Shown here in pieces: positions 27,550 through 36,191 of a DNA stretch of 64,000 nucleotides. Every line of letters begins with the position of its first letter. Position 1 is the stretch's first letter. Source of the stretch: Pleomorphomonas carboxyditropha (GTDB lineage: Bacteria; Pseudomonadota; Alphaproteobacteria; Rhizobiales; Pleomorphomonadaceae); the NCBI RefSeq assembly GCF_002770725.1, contig NZ_NQVN01000023.1:1-64000 (forward strand), read 5' to 3'. The notes under the pieces are model-generated. The model was not told the DNA's origin. It saw only the letters and a program-made list of their open reading frames with translations, and did no database searches. A program made the translations under genes and the position numbers.

Positions 27550-28209
27550 ATGAGAGTGCTGCTTGTCGAAGACGACCGGATGATTGCCAGGGCCCTGATG
27601 AAAGGGATGGATCGCCACGCTCTGTCCGTCGACTGGGTGACGGACGGCAAGGCGGCCGTGGAAGCGGTCGGCCTCGCGGAATATGGCGTGGTCCTGCTGG
27701 ATCTGGGGCTGCCGCAGCTCGACGGCATCGAGGTGCTGGAGCGGATCCGCAACGCGGGAAAGGAAGTTCCGATCCTGATCCTGACCGCCCGCGATGACCT
27801 GAAAAGCCGCGTGACGGGCCTCGACCTCGGCGCCGACGATTATGTGCTGAAGCCTTTCGAGCTCGAGGAACTGCTGGCGAGAATCCGGGCCGTCGTGCGC
27901 CGCAAGGCCGGGCACAGCCAGTCCCGTATTCAGGCGGGAGAGGTCATGCTCGACCTTGCGACCCACACCGTCACGTTTCGGGAAGCATCGGACGTTCTGT
28001 CGGCGCGGGAATTTGCGCTGCTGCGGGTGCTCGCGGAGCGGCCGGGGCTCATCCTGTCGCGCAGCCAGCTCGAGGAAAGGATCTACGGCTGGGGAGAGGA
28101 AACCGAAAGCAATGCGGTCGAGGTGCTGATCCATTATATCCGCAAGCGCTTCCATAAGGATATCATCCGCAATGTGCGAGGCGCCGGCTGGATGATTCCC
28201 AGGGCATGA
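27550..28209 (+). CDS. OmpR/QseB-type response regulator
   Basis: A 219-residue two-component regulator. The receiver domain has the acidic pocket Glu7-Asp8-Asp9, phosphoacceptor Asp51 (VVLLDLGLPQLDG), Thr79 and Lys101 (YVLKPFELEELLARI). The C-terminal winged helix contains LSAREFALLRVLAERPGLIL and VEVLIHYIRKRF. It overlaps the kinase gene by four bases (ATGA at 28206-28209), so both are made together. Overall it looks most like QseB/PmrA-type regulators; its target genes are not visible here. Confidence 0.93.
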   Translation: MRVLLVEDDRMIARALMKGMDRHALSVDWVTDGKAAVEAVGLAEYGVVLLDLGLPQLDGIEVLERIRNAGKEVPILILTARDDLKSRVTGLDLGADDYVLKPFELEELLARIRAVVRRKAGHSQSRIQAGEVMLDLATHTVTFREASDVLSAREFALLRVLAERPGLILSRSQLEERIYGWGEETESNAVEVLIHYIRKRFHKDIIRNVRGAGWMIPRA

Positions 28210-29540
28210 AGATGTCGCTCCGCCGTTCGTTCATTCTCGTCTTTTCGGCGCTGATGACTGTTCTCGCGGCATTTGCCGCCGTCTTTTCCTATTACGGCGC
28301 GCGGCATGAAGCCTGGGACATTCTGGATTTCCAGCTTCAGCAGATCGCCCGCGTCGTCGGCGACGGCGACGGGCTCGCGCCTTTGTCGCGGGCCGAGGCT
28401 TCCGATGACGAGCTGATTGCAATCCGGGTCGTCTTCGCCGATGGCCGCCCGGCCAGGATGAACGAGCCGGGCGTTCGTTTCCCGGCGGCCGGTTCGTCCG
28501 GGTTCTCGACCTTCCGCGACGGCGGCGAGGAATGGCGGCTTTTTGCCGACACCAGCAATCCGGTCCGCACGGTGATGGCCGCGCAGCGGATGGCCGAGCG
28601 CGACGAACTGGCGGCGGACGCGGCGTGGAACAGCGCCTGGCCTTTTCTGCTGGCCATTCCGCTGTCGTGGCTGGTGACCTACTGGCTGGTCGGCCTGATC
28701 ATGCAACGCCTGGAGATCCTGGCGGCCAGCGTGGAGAGGCGGAGCCTGGATGACGCCGATCCGCTTGCCGTGGAAGACGCGCCCGTGGAAATCCGCGGTC
28801 TCGTTCTGGCGATCAACAATGCCTTCGAGCGCGTCCGCAGGACGCTCGAAGGCCAGCGCATCTTCCTGGCGGACGCCGCTCACGAACTGCGCACGCCGGT
28901 GACGGCGCTCGCTCTCCAGATCGACAACCTCAAGCAGGCGCGACGGCCCGAGGAGCGCGAAGCGGCGATCGCCGATCTGGAAACGGGCATACGCAGGGCG
29001 GTTCAGGTCGCCACCCAGATGCTCAGGCTGGTTCGCAGCGAAAGCGCCGAAAGACCCGAGGTGCAGGCCGAGGCCATCGATCTTGCCGAAGCGGCGAGGG
29101 ACTGCCTGGGGCGGTTCGTGGCGATGGCCGATGCCAAGGGAATCGACCTGGGCATGGAGCAGGCGGCGCTTTGTCCGGTGAAGATCGATGCGGTGGAGCT
29201 GGCCGCCATCCTCGATGTGCTGGTCGACAATGCGCTTCGTTATACGCCGGAGCATGGCCGGGTCGATCTTGCCGTCTCCGGAGAAGGCTCCCGGGCGGTT
29301 CTCCGCGTCACCGACGACGGCCCCGGGGTTCCGGCCGAGCTGCGGGACCGTGTGTTCGACCGGTTTTTCAGGCTGGATCCCTCCGGAACGGAGGGCAGCG
29401 GCATCGGCCTTGCCATTGCCCGCAATCTGGTCGGCCATTACGGCGGCGCCATCCGGCTTGAGGACAACCCGGCCGGATCGGGGCTGCGGGTGGTGGTCGA
29501 GTGGCCGTTGGCCGACGGGACGGTTCTAAGTTTCTCCTAA
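28206..29540 (+). CDS. Sensor histidine kinase, QseC-like
   Basis: A 444-residue membrane kinase. Membrane segments are at about 9-30 and 144-168 around a roughly 110-residue periplasmic sensor. A HAMP region follows, then the phosphoacceptor His226 in FLADAAHELRTPVTALALQI. ATP-binding boxes are DNALRYTPEHG (N), DDGPGVP (G1), DRFFRL (F) and GSGIGLAIARNLV (G2). It pairs with the overlapping response regulator. Downstream lie a broken membrane-protein gene and a phosphatase gene, which may be the remains of its regulon. Confidence 0.93.
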   Translation: MKMSLRRSFILVFSALMTVLAAFAAVFSYYGARHEAWDILDFQLQQIARVVGDGDGLAPLSRAEASDDELIAIRVVFADGRPARMNEPGVRFPAAGSSGFSTFRDGGEEWRLFADTSNPVRTVMAAQRMAERDELAADAAWNSAWPFLLAIPLSWLVTYWLVGLIMQRLEILAASVERRSLDDADPLAVEDAPVEIRGLVLAINNAFERVRRTLEGQRIFLADAAHELRTPVTALALQIDNLKQARRPEEREAAIADLETGIRRAVQVATQMLRLVRSESAERPEVQAEAIDLAEAARDCLGRFVAMADAKGIDLGMEQAALCPVKIDAVELAAILDVLVDNALRYTPEHGRVDLAVSGEGSRAVLRVTDDGPGVPAELRDRVFDRFFRLDPSGTEGSGIGLAIARNLVGHYGGAIRLEDNPAGSGLRVVVEWPLADGTVLSFS

Positions 29541-29604
29541 GTCTGCTGCCCCATGCTCGAGCGTATCCCGACGGGCCTACGCCAAGCCAATGGAGACAGA
29601 CATC

Positions 29605-29963
29605 ATGAGCCGTTCCGCCAGCATCATCCTTGCCGTCCTCGTGCTCGGCTCGGCGGCGTTGGTCGGGCCGGCGAACGCTTCGAGCTGGGCTACCCGAACA
29701 CGGGGCCGCTGTTCCTGGGCATCGTCGCGGTTATTGCGTTGGCCTATTGCAAGTCCATGCTCGATGCCGTCACGGCTTTTTGGCTCGCGTGCATCTTGAC
29801 GCGGCCGCTCGGCGCGTCGTCCGGCGACCTGCTGTCCCAGCCGTTGGAGCATGGCGGCCTTGGCTTCGGCACCGTGGCCACCAGCCTCGGCTTCCCGGTC
29901 GCGATCATCGCCACGGTCGTCCACGCCATCGCCCGGCAGACGCAGACGCTCGGATTGGATTGA
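29605..29963 (+). pseudogene. Broken gene: signal peptide joined to the C-terminal part of a COG4705-like membrane protein
   Basis: Frame 1 (from 29605) reads a good signal peptide, MSRSASIILAVLVLGSAALV-GPANAS, then loses sense. Frame 3 (from about 29685) reads LGYPNTGPLFLGIVAVIALA, LDAVTAFWLACILTRPLGAS, SGDLLSQPLEHGGLGFGTVA, which matches the last two or three helices of COG4705-type membrane proteins. The upstream helices of that family, normally over 150 residues, are missing. The simplest reading is a deletion that fused the start of a small periplasmic-protein gene to the end of the membrane-protein gene with a frame change. It follows directly after the two-component genes. Confidence 0.6.
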
Positions 29964-29969
29964 GCAGGC

Positions 29970-30614
29970 ATGAAGCGGCAACTCCACAAGGGAGCGGGAG
30001 GCATCTCCCGCCTTTCATTCAGAAAACTGGGTCGCTGGACCGGTATGGGATTGCTGATCGCCGGTATGGCACTCCTGCTGATCGGCCTGCCGATCGGCGG
30101 CTTCGCGGTCTACGTCTACCATGACCGCAATTTCCATCGGGTCCTTGCCGGGGAGCTTTATCGTTCCGGACAAATGTCGGACAAGGATCTTGCGATCCAT
30201 ATCCGGACGCACGGCATCCGATCGGTGCTCAACCTGCGAGGCGCTCAGCCGAAACAGAGCTGGTACGTTTCCGAGGTCGGCGTGTCGCAGGCGCTTGGCG
30301 TCCGCCACTATGACCTGGCCCTCTCAGCGGACCTCGACCTCAAGCCATCCCAGCGCGACGAATTGTTGCGGATCATGTCCGAAGCGCCGAGGCCGCTCCT
30401 GATCCATTGCAAGCAGGGAGCCGATCGTACCGGACTGGCCGCCGCCCTTTACCTGCGGCACGGCAAGCAAAGGTCCCTCAAAGAGGCGGGGAAACAACTG
30501 TCCATCTGGTATGGGCATTTCCCCTGGCTCGGAAGCGGCACCGGAGCCATGGACCGCTCGCTCGCGGCTGCGGAATATCCGGACGGCCCGACACCGGATG
30601 TCGCCAACCCGTGA
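29970..30614 (+). CDS. Membrane-anchored dual-specificity/tyrosine phosphatase family protein
   Basis: A 214-residue protein. A basic N-terminus and one membrane segment (about 25-50, MGLLIAGMALLLIGLPIGGF) precede a phosphatase domain with the catalytic loop HCKQGADRTG at 146-155 (Cys147, Arg153). It carries the FRVLAGELYRSGQ-like entry (HRVLAGELYRSGQMS) typical of bacterial DSP proteins. The catalytic domain is probably periplasmic or membrane-proximal. It starts 7 bases after the stop of the broken gene and may belong to the two-component operon. The substrate is unknown. Confidence 0.83.
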   Translation: MKRQLHKGAGGISRLSFRKLGRWTGMGLLIAGMALLLIGLPIGGFAVYVYHDRNFHRVLAGELYRSGQMSDKDLAIHIRTHGIRSVLNLRGAQPKQSWYVSEVGVSQALGVRHYDLALSADLDLKPSQRDELLRIMSEAPRPLLIHCKQGADRTGLAAALYLRHGKQRSLKEAGKQLSIWYGHFPWLGSGTGAMDRSLAAAEYPDGPTPDVANP

Positions 30615-30660
30615 CGAAGGGCACTCCTCCGGCCACGCCGGACGTCGGGCAAGCTCGGTG

Positions 30661-31215
30661 ATAGGTTGGCGACCCTTTCCATCAAGCTGTCATCCTCGCG
30701 CAGGCGAGGACCTCGGGCCGGAGAGGGCGAGGGGGAAATATCGGCTGTCCTCGTTCGCTGGAGCGCTATATCGGCCGATCGCTCCGTCCTGCCCGAGGTC
30801 CCCGCCTTCGCGGGGATGACAAATTTATATAAAAGGAACAAGCGGATAGGTTGGCGACCCTTTCCATCAAGCTGTCATCCTCGCGCAGGCGAGGACCTCG
30901 GGCCGGAGAGGGCGAGGGGGAAATATCGGCTGCCCTCGTTTGCTGGAGCGCTATATCGGCCGATCGCTCCGTCCTGCCCGAGGTCCCCGCCTTCGCGGGG
31001 ATGACAAATTTATATAAAGGGAACAAGCGGATAGGTTGGCGACCCTTTCCATCAAGCTGTCATCCTCGCGAAGGCGAGGACCTCGGGCCGAAAGGGGCGA
31101 GGGGGAAATATCGGCTGCCCTCGTTCGCTGGAGCGCTATATCGGCCGATCGCTCCGTCCTGCCCGAGGTCCCCGCCTGCGCGGGGATGACAAATTTATAT
31201 AAAGGGAACAAACGG
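30661..31215 (+). repeat. Three tandem 185-bp units, each with an inverted pair of hairpin repeats
   Basis: Units start at 30661, 30846 and 31031, each beginning ATAGGTTGGCGACCC and nearly identical, with a fourth start (ATAGG) at 31216 that soon diverges. Every unit holds a forward copy with a TCGC stem and a reverse copy with a CCGC stem. Loops differ between units (GCAG or GAAG). The 923-base gap 30615-31537 carries no gene. Confidence 0.93.
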
Positions 31216-31304
31216 ATAGGTGAGGTCCCCTCCGTATCCCGCTGTCACCCCCGCGCAGGAGATGGCACCCTATGGGGAAGCCTGCGCGGCTACCCGATCG
31301 TTTC

Positions 31305-31378
31305 CTTTCCATCAAGCTGTCATCCTCGCGAAGGCGAGGACCTCGGGCCGAAAGGGGCGAGCGGCATATATCGCGCTC
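31305..31378 (+). repeat. Dispersed hairpin repeat, single forward copy (TCGC stem)
   Basis: It repeats the TTTCCATCAAGCTGTCATCC start of the tandem units and is probably the left half of a fourth unit whose right half is lost. It lies between the tandem array and the FAD oxidoreductase promoter. Confidence 0.85.
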
Positions 31379-31483
31379 CGGTCGCTACGAGCAGCACGCT
31401 GGCCGAATTCGGCGGATGGCGCCGCTGCAAACGTCGCCCCACCTCCAACGCCTCCTTATTTTTCGGCATAGGCAAAGTGCGCA

Positions 31484-31520
31484 TTGACACTCAGATTTCT
31501 ATTATAGATATTTCTATTAT
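31484..31520 (+). promoter_or_regulatory. Promoter and direct-repeat operator of the FAD-oxidoreductase/ABC operon
   Basis: TTGACA (31484-31489), 17 bases, then GATATT (31507-31512). Two copies of ATTTCTATTAT (31495-31505 and 31510-31520), 15 bases apart, overlap the spacer, the -10 and the start region. The AT-rich direct repeats stand out in this GC-rich DNA and may be the site of the IclR protein encoded at 37031. Confidence 0.55.
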
Positions 31521-31537
31521 TGAAATCGGAGGGGATC

Positions 31538-33805
31538 ATGATCGTTGCCGAAGCCAGCGCGCCACGCGAATTGAAGACGGTGCATGTGGCGGCTGATTTC
31601 GTGGTGGTCGGCGGTGGGCTGTCGGGCACCTGCGCGGCGATCGCCGCGGCGCGGGCCGGGCTCAAGGTGGCTCTCGTGCAGGACCGGCCGGTGCTCGGCG
31701 GCAACGCGTCGAGCGAGGTGCGCCTGTGGATCCTCGGCGCCACCTCGCATGGCGGCAACAACAACCGCTGGGCCCGCGAGGGCGGCATCATCAACGAGCT
31801 CTTGCTGGAGAACCAGTTCCGCAATCCCGGCGGCAATCCGGTGGTGTTCGACAGCCTGGTGCAGGACTGGGTGGGCCGCGAGCCGAACCTCACGGTGCTC
31901 GTCAACACGCAGGTGTTCCACGCGCTGACCGAGGCCAACCGGGTGCGCGAGATCCACGCCTTCAACTCGCAGAACAGCACCATGTACCGGCTGACGGGCG
32001 ACTTCTTCGCCGATTCCTCGGGCGACGGCATCCTGGTGCACATGTCCGGCGCCGCCTACCGCATGGGCGCCGAGCAGGCCGAGGAGTTCGACGAGCCGAT
32101 GGCGCCGGGCAACAATTACGGCGAGCTGCTCGGCCACTCGATGTATTTCTACACCAAGGACGTCGGCCACCCGGTGGATTATGTGGCGCCCGACTTCGCG
32201 TTGAAGGACGTGCCGGCGCTGATCCCGCGCTACCGCCGCTTCCGGACCACCGAGCAGGGCTGCTCGCTCTGGTGGATCGAGTGGGGCGGCCGGCTCGACA
32301 CCATCCACCAGTCCGAGGAGATCAAGGGCGAGCTGCAGAGGATCGTCTACGGCGTCTGGAACTACATCAAGAATTCCGGGCAATTTCCCGAGGCGGCCAA
32401 CCTCACGCTCGAATGGGTCGGCACCATCCCCGGCAAGCGGGAGAGCCGGCGCGCCGAGGGCGACTACATCCTGCGCCAGAAGGACATCATCGAGCAGGTC
32501 GCGCACGACGACGACGTCTGCCACGGCGGCTGGTCGATCGACCTGCATCCGGCCGACGGCGTCTACGGCGACGAGGAGGGCTGCAACCAGTATCACGCCA
32601 AGGGCGTCTACGGCATTCCCTACCGCTCGATGTACAGCCGCAACATCGACAACCTGTTCACCAACGGCCGGCTGCTGTCGGCCTCGCACGTCGCTTTCGG
32701 CTCGACGCGGGTGATGGCGACCTCCTCGACCGTCGGGCAGGCGATCGGCACCGCCGCCGCGCTGTGCGTCAGGCACCGCTGCCGGCCGCGCGACATCACC
32801 AAACCCCAGTTGATGGCCGAGCTGAAGAAGATGCTGTCGGCGGCCAGCCACTACGTGCCGCACTACGACGCGCTCGGCGACGGCAATCTGGCGCGGCAGG
32901 CGAAGATCGCCGTTTCGAGCACGCTGGCGCTCGGCGGCCTTCGCCACGATGGCGGCTGGAAGCGGCTCACCGTCGGCTATGCCCAGCTTTTGCCCGGCCG
33001 GATCGATGCCGACAACGTCATCCACGTGCCGGTGCGGGCCGAGGCGGCGACGACGCTCTCCGTCGAGCTCCGCATCTCCGAACGGCCGGAGAACCATACG
33101 CCGGAGCTGCTGCTGAAGACCGTCGAGCTGCCGCTTCGGCCCGGCGAGCAGACGGTGGCGGTGCCGCTGCCGAGGCTCGACCGCGAGCAGTATCTCTTCG
33201 TCTGCTTCACGGAAAATCCGGCCGTCGCGGTCGGGCTTTCGAGCGAACTTGTGACCGGGCTGGTGGCGGTGAAGAAGGGCGGGCTCGACAAGGTGTCGAC
33301 CACGGCGCGGCAGGAGGCGCCCGACGGCCTCGGCGTCCATTCCTTCGATTTCTGGGTGCCGGAGCGCCGGCCCGACGGACGCAACATCGCCTTCACCGCC
33401 GAGACGCCCGTCCACGTGTTCGCGGAGGACAACCTTGTCAGCGGCCCGCTCCGGCCGATCTCCGGGCCGAATGCCTGGATGGCCGATCGCCACGATCCCG
33501 CGCCGACCGTCGAGCTCGGCTTTGCGAGGCCGATCAAGGCGGCAAGGCTCAGCCTCTATCTCGACTGCGACTACGACCATCCCTTGGAGAGCGTCCAGTA
33601 CCGCCACCATGACCGGGTGATGCCGCTGCTCGTCCATGCCGCCGAGGTGCGCGTCAACGGCCGGCTCGTCGCCGCGATCACCGACAATCGCAGTCCCGTC
33701 ATCACCGTCGATCTCCCGGAGGACGAGGAGATTTCCAGCCTGAGCCTCGGGCTCAGCAACGCGCAGGGCCACGCCGTGTCCCTGCTCGGCCTGCGTATCG
33801 CGTAA
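31538..33805 (+). CDS. FAD-dependent oxidoreductase (pfam FAD_oxidored type), first gene of a sugar-transport operon
   Basis: A 755-residue flavoprotein. The dinucleotide fold starts at about residue 20 (DFVVVGGGLSGTCAAIAAAR). Further family motifs are VLGGNASSEVRLWILGATSH, TGDFFADSSGDGILVHMSGA, and NLFTNGRLLSASHVAFGSTR, then VMATSSTVGQAIGTAAALC. The last 250 residues are a beta-rich region (residues 500-755) that may bind carbohydrate. No signal peptide, so it acts in the cytosol. CGGAGGGG before the ATG at 31538 decides the start. It heads an operon with an ABC sugar importer, implying oxidation of an imported sugar or glycoside. Confidence 0.85.
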   Translation: MIVAEASAPRELKTVHVAADFVVVGGGLSGTCAAIAAARAGLKVALVQDRPVLGGNASSEVRLWILGATSHGGNNNRWAREGGIINELLLENQFRNPGGNPVVFDSLVQDWVGREPNLTVLVNTQVFHALTEANRVREIHAFNSQNSTMYRLTGDFFADSSGDGILVHMSGAAYRMGAEQAEEFDEPMAPGNNYGELLGHSMYFYTKDVGHPVDYVAPDFALKDVPALIPRYRRFRTTEQGCSLWWIEWGGRLDTIHQSEEIKGELQRIVYGVWNYIKNSGQFPEAANLTLEWVGTIPGKRESRRAEGDYILRQKDIIEQVAHDDDVCHGGWSIDLHPADGVYGDEEGCNQYHAKGVYGIPYRSMYSRNIDNLFTNGRLLSASHVAFGSTRVMATSSTVGQAIGTAAALCVRHRCRPRDITKPQLMAELKKMLSAASHYVPHYDALGDGNLARQAKIAVSSTLALGGLRHDGGWKRLTVGYAQLLPGRIDADNVIHVPVRAEAATTLSVELRISERPENHTPELLLKTVELPLRPGEQTVAVPLPRLDREQYLFVCFTENPAVAVGLSSELVTGLVAVKKGGLDKVSTTARQEAPDGLGVHSFDFWVPERRPDGRNIAFTAETPVHVFAEDNLVSGPLRPISGPNAWMADRHDPAPTVELGFARPIKAARLSLYLDCDYDHPLESVQYRHHDRVMPLLVHAAEVRVNGRLVAAITDNRSPVITVDLPEDEEISSLSLGLSNAQGHAVSLLGLRIA

Positions 33806-33830
33806 AGTCATAACGAAGGAGGAGAGAGCA

Positions 33831-35111
33831 ATGAACCCGAGAAAAATTGGGAACCTGATCAAAACCGGCATCGCCCTGCTGGCCCTCGCCGGCAGCGCCA
33901 CCTGTGCCCTGGCCGCCGACAAGGTGACCTTCCTCAACTGGATTACCGCCGAGCCGAGCAACGCGCCGGTCATGCAGAAGCTGATCGGCGACACTGGCGT
34001 GCCCGCCGAGGTGCTGTCGAGCGCCTGGGGCGACATGCAGAAGGCGGTGTTCCTGCGCCTCAGGACCAAGCAGCCGCTCGACGTGTTCCAGGCGCAGGAG
34101 CGCTGGCTGCCGACCTTCGCCCAGATGCCCAACGTGGTCGACTTCAACGACGTCTACGGCAAGGAATTCCTGGAAAAGACCTTCCCGCCGGAGGTGCTGG
34201 TCACCGGCCAGGTCAAGGGCCGGCAGGTCGGCCTGCCGTGGAACGTCGGCTCGATCAGCCTGATCTCCAACACGCAGGTCTTGGAAAAGGCCGGCGTAAC
34301 CGACGCGCCGAAGACCATCGCCGACTTCGTCGCCGACCTCGAGAAGGTCAAGGCGGCGGCGCCGCAGAGCACGCCCTATGCCATGATGACCAAGGGCGAC
34401 GACCTGATCTCCAGCGACTTCCAGCTCTGGCTGTGGGCGTTCGGCGGCAGCCTGTTCGACGACGACGACAAGCCGGTGGCCAATTCCGAGGCGACGGTGA
34501 AGACGCTTGAGTTCATGAAGGATCTGGTCGATCGCGGCCTTGCCTCGCTCGACGTCGATCGCGGCGCCGCCCGGCGGATGTTCGGCCAGGGCGAGAGCGC
34601 CTTCTACTTCGACGCGCCGGTGGCCAAGGGCTTCGCCGAGGACTTCAGCGGCCAGGGCGAGGCCTTCGTCCAGTATATCCACCCGATCCTGACGCCGGTC
34701 GAGAAGGAGGGCATGCAGTCGCGCTCCATGGAGTGGGGCCACCTGCTGGTCATGCTGAACACCGAGGCCGGGCAGGTCGACGGCAAGCCGTCGCCCGACA
34801 GCCTGTCGGCCCGCTTCCTCACCGGCCTTGCCATGAACGACACCGTCCAGCTCGAATACTTCCAGAAGCTCGGCGCCATCCCGGTGACCAAGTCGGCGCG
34901 GGCAAGCGACATCGTCACCTCCGACAAGTACACCGTCGACTGGAACGCCTCGCTCGGCATGCCCAAGCTCAACGAGCTGGCGGCGCTGAAGGACAGCGCC
35001 AGCTACGTCGGCGTGGTCAGCGAGGAAGTGCAGTCGGCCCTGCTCGGCAAGAAGGACGCCAAGCAGGCGGCCGAGGACATGCAGTCTCGCATCGAGAAGC
35101 TTTTGAACTGA
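33831..35111 (+). CDS. ABC transporter substrate-binding protein, carbohydrate (MalE/COG1653) type
   Basis: A 426-residue periplasmic binding protein. The signal peptide (MNPRKIGNLIKTGIALLALA) ends near CALAA at about residue 29. The mature part begins KVTFLNWITAEPSNAPVMQK, typical of the COG1653 sugar-binding family, with QVGLPWNVGSISLISNTQVL in the middle and DLISSDFQLWLWAFGGSLFD. GGAGG lies before the start. A strong stem-loop follows its stop and separates it from the permeases, a common way to raise its yield. Confidence 0.92.
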   Translation: MNPRKIGNLIKTGIALLALAGSATCALAADKVTFLNWITAEPSNAPVMQKLIGDTGVPAEVLSSAWGDMQKAVFLRLRTKQPLDVFQAQERWLPTFAQMPNVVDFNDVYGKEFLEKTFPPEVLVTGQVKGRQVGLPWNVGSISLISNTQVLEKAGVTDAPKTIADFVADLEKVKAAAPQSTPYAMMTKGDDLISSDFQLWLWAFGGSLFDDDDKPVANSEATVKTLEFMKDLVDRGLASLDVDRGAARRMFGQGESAFYFDAPVAKGFAEDFSGQGEAFVQYIHPILTPVEKEGMQSRSMEWGHLLVMLNTEAGQVDGKPSPDSLSARFLTGLAMNDTVQLEYFQKLGAIPVTKSARASDIVTSDKYTVDWNASLGMPKLNELAALKDSASYVGVVSEEVQSALLGKKDAKQAAEDMQSRIEKLLN

Positions 35112-35131
35112 AGGCCCGCAAGGCCTGACAC

Positions 35132-35167
35132 GGCGAGCCCTTGAATTCCCTCCCTCAAGGACTCGCC
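35132..35167 (+). promoter_or_regulatory. Stem-loop between binding-protein and permease genes
   Basis: GGCGAG-C-CCTTGA (35132-35144) pairs with TCAAGG-A-CTCGCC (35155-35167), with one mismatch and a 10-base loop. No T-run follows, so it looks more like an mRNA-stabilising or partial-attenuation hairpin than a full terminator. Confidence 0.6.
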
Positions 35168-35267
35168 ACCCCTCTCGCCGATGCCGCGTGCCGCTGGCAC
35201 ACTGACCGTCATTGAAAAGTGGCGAGCCCCGGCGCTCGCCTGCAAGAGACCCGCAAGAGGCACTGAC

Positions 35268-36188
35268 ATGGACATGGCGACCCCACTTCCGGGGCGGACC
35301 CACCGCAAGCCCGGCTACCTGAAGCGCGGAGACAGGCTGTTCGCCTATGTCATCCTGGCGCCGGCCATGGCGGCGTTTCTCGTCATGGTGGCCTGGCCGT
35401 TCATCGACGCCATGTCGATGTCCTTCTACAGCTACACCGTCTACGACCCGGAGCCGGTGTTCATCGGCCTCGACAATTTCCGGACCATCCTCACCGATCC
35501 CTACGTGCTCGGCTCCTGGGTGACGACGGCGATCTTCGTCGCCGGCACCACGCTGCTCACCATGTTCCTCGGCCTTTCCTGGGCGCTCCTGATGTACCAG
35601 GACTTCGCCGGCCGCGGCGTGTTCCGCACCATGACGCTGCTGCCGTGGATCCTGCCGAGCACGGTCAGCGCCTTCATCTGGGCATGGATGCTCAACGGCC
35701 GCTACGGCATCGTCAACGTGTTGATGATGAACGTCGGCGCCATCGATTCGCCGGTGCAGTTCCTCTCCAACGACGTCGGCGCCATGGTCGCCATCATCCT
35801 GACGCGCACCTGGATCTCCATCCCGCTGTTCATGTCGTTCTTCCTCGCCGGCCTCCAGGGCATGGACTTCCAGCAGATCGAGGCGGCGCGCATCGACGGC
35901 GCCGGCAACCTCCGGATCGTCAAGCGGCTGATCCTGCCGCACCTGAAGCCGGTGTTCCTGGTGACCGGCGCGCTCGGCATGATCGGCAATTTGCAGCAGT
36001 TCGACATCATCTTCGCGCTGACCGGCGGCGGGCCGGTGCGGGCGACGTCGGTGCTGTCGATCGAGGTCTACAAGCAGGCGTTCCAGAACTGGAGCCTCGG
36101 CATGGCCTCGGCGATCGGCGTGCTCTGGGTGTTCACGCTGATGCCGATCGTCATCTTCTACCTCCGCAGCCTGTTCCGGGAGGATTGA
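35268..36188 (+). CDS. ABC sugar transporter permease (MalF/UgpA type)
   Basis: A 306-residue inner-membrane permease with six hydrophobic segments (first LFAYVILAPAMAAFLVMVAW). The EAA coupling loop is QIEAARIDGAGNLRIVKRLI followed by LPHLKPVF. The start at 35268 has AAGAGG upstream; 35274 is an alternative. It lies three bases before the second permease and works with it. Confidence 0.92.
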   Translation: MDMATPLPGRTHRKPGYLKRGDRLFAYVILAPAMAAFLVMVAWPFIDAMSMSFYSYTVYDPEPVFIGLDNFRTILTDPYVLGSWVTTAIFVAGTTLLTMFLGLSWALLMYQDFAGRGVFRTMTLLPWILPSTVSAFIWAWMLNGRYGIVNVLMMNVGAIDSPVQFLSNDVGAMVAIILTRTWISIPLFMSFFLAGLQGMDFQQIEAARIDGAGNLRIVKRLILPHLKPVFLVTGALGMIGNLQQFDIIFALTGGGPVRATSVLSIEVYKQAFQNWSLGMASAIGVLWVFTLMPIVIFYLRSLFRED

Positions 36189-36191
36189 GCC

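Noticed and set aside
30661-31215. CRISPR-like regular repeats
   Set aside because: The period is 185 bp with no short unique spacers; each unit is a pair of the dispersed hairpin repeat. No cas genes are near.
30666-31596. Overlapping open frames of 86-186 residues in the tandem array
   Set aside because: They only translate the repeat (SSRRRGPRAG and PEVPAFAGMT patterns) and recur wherever the repeat occurs.
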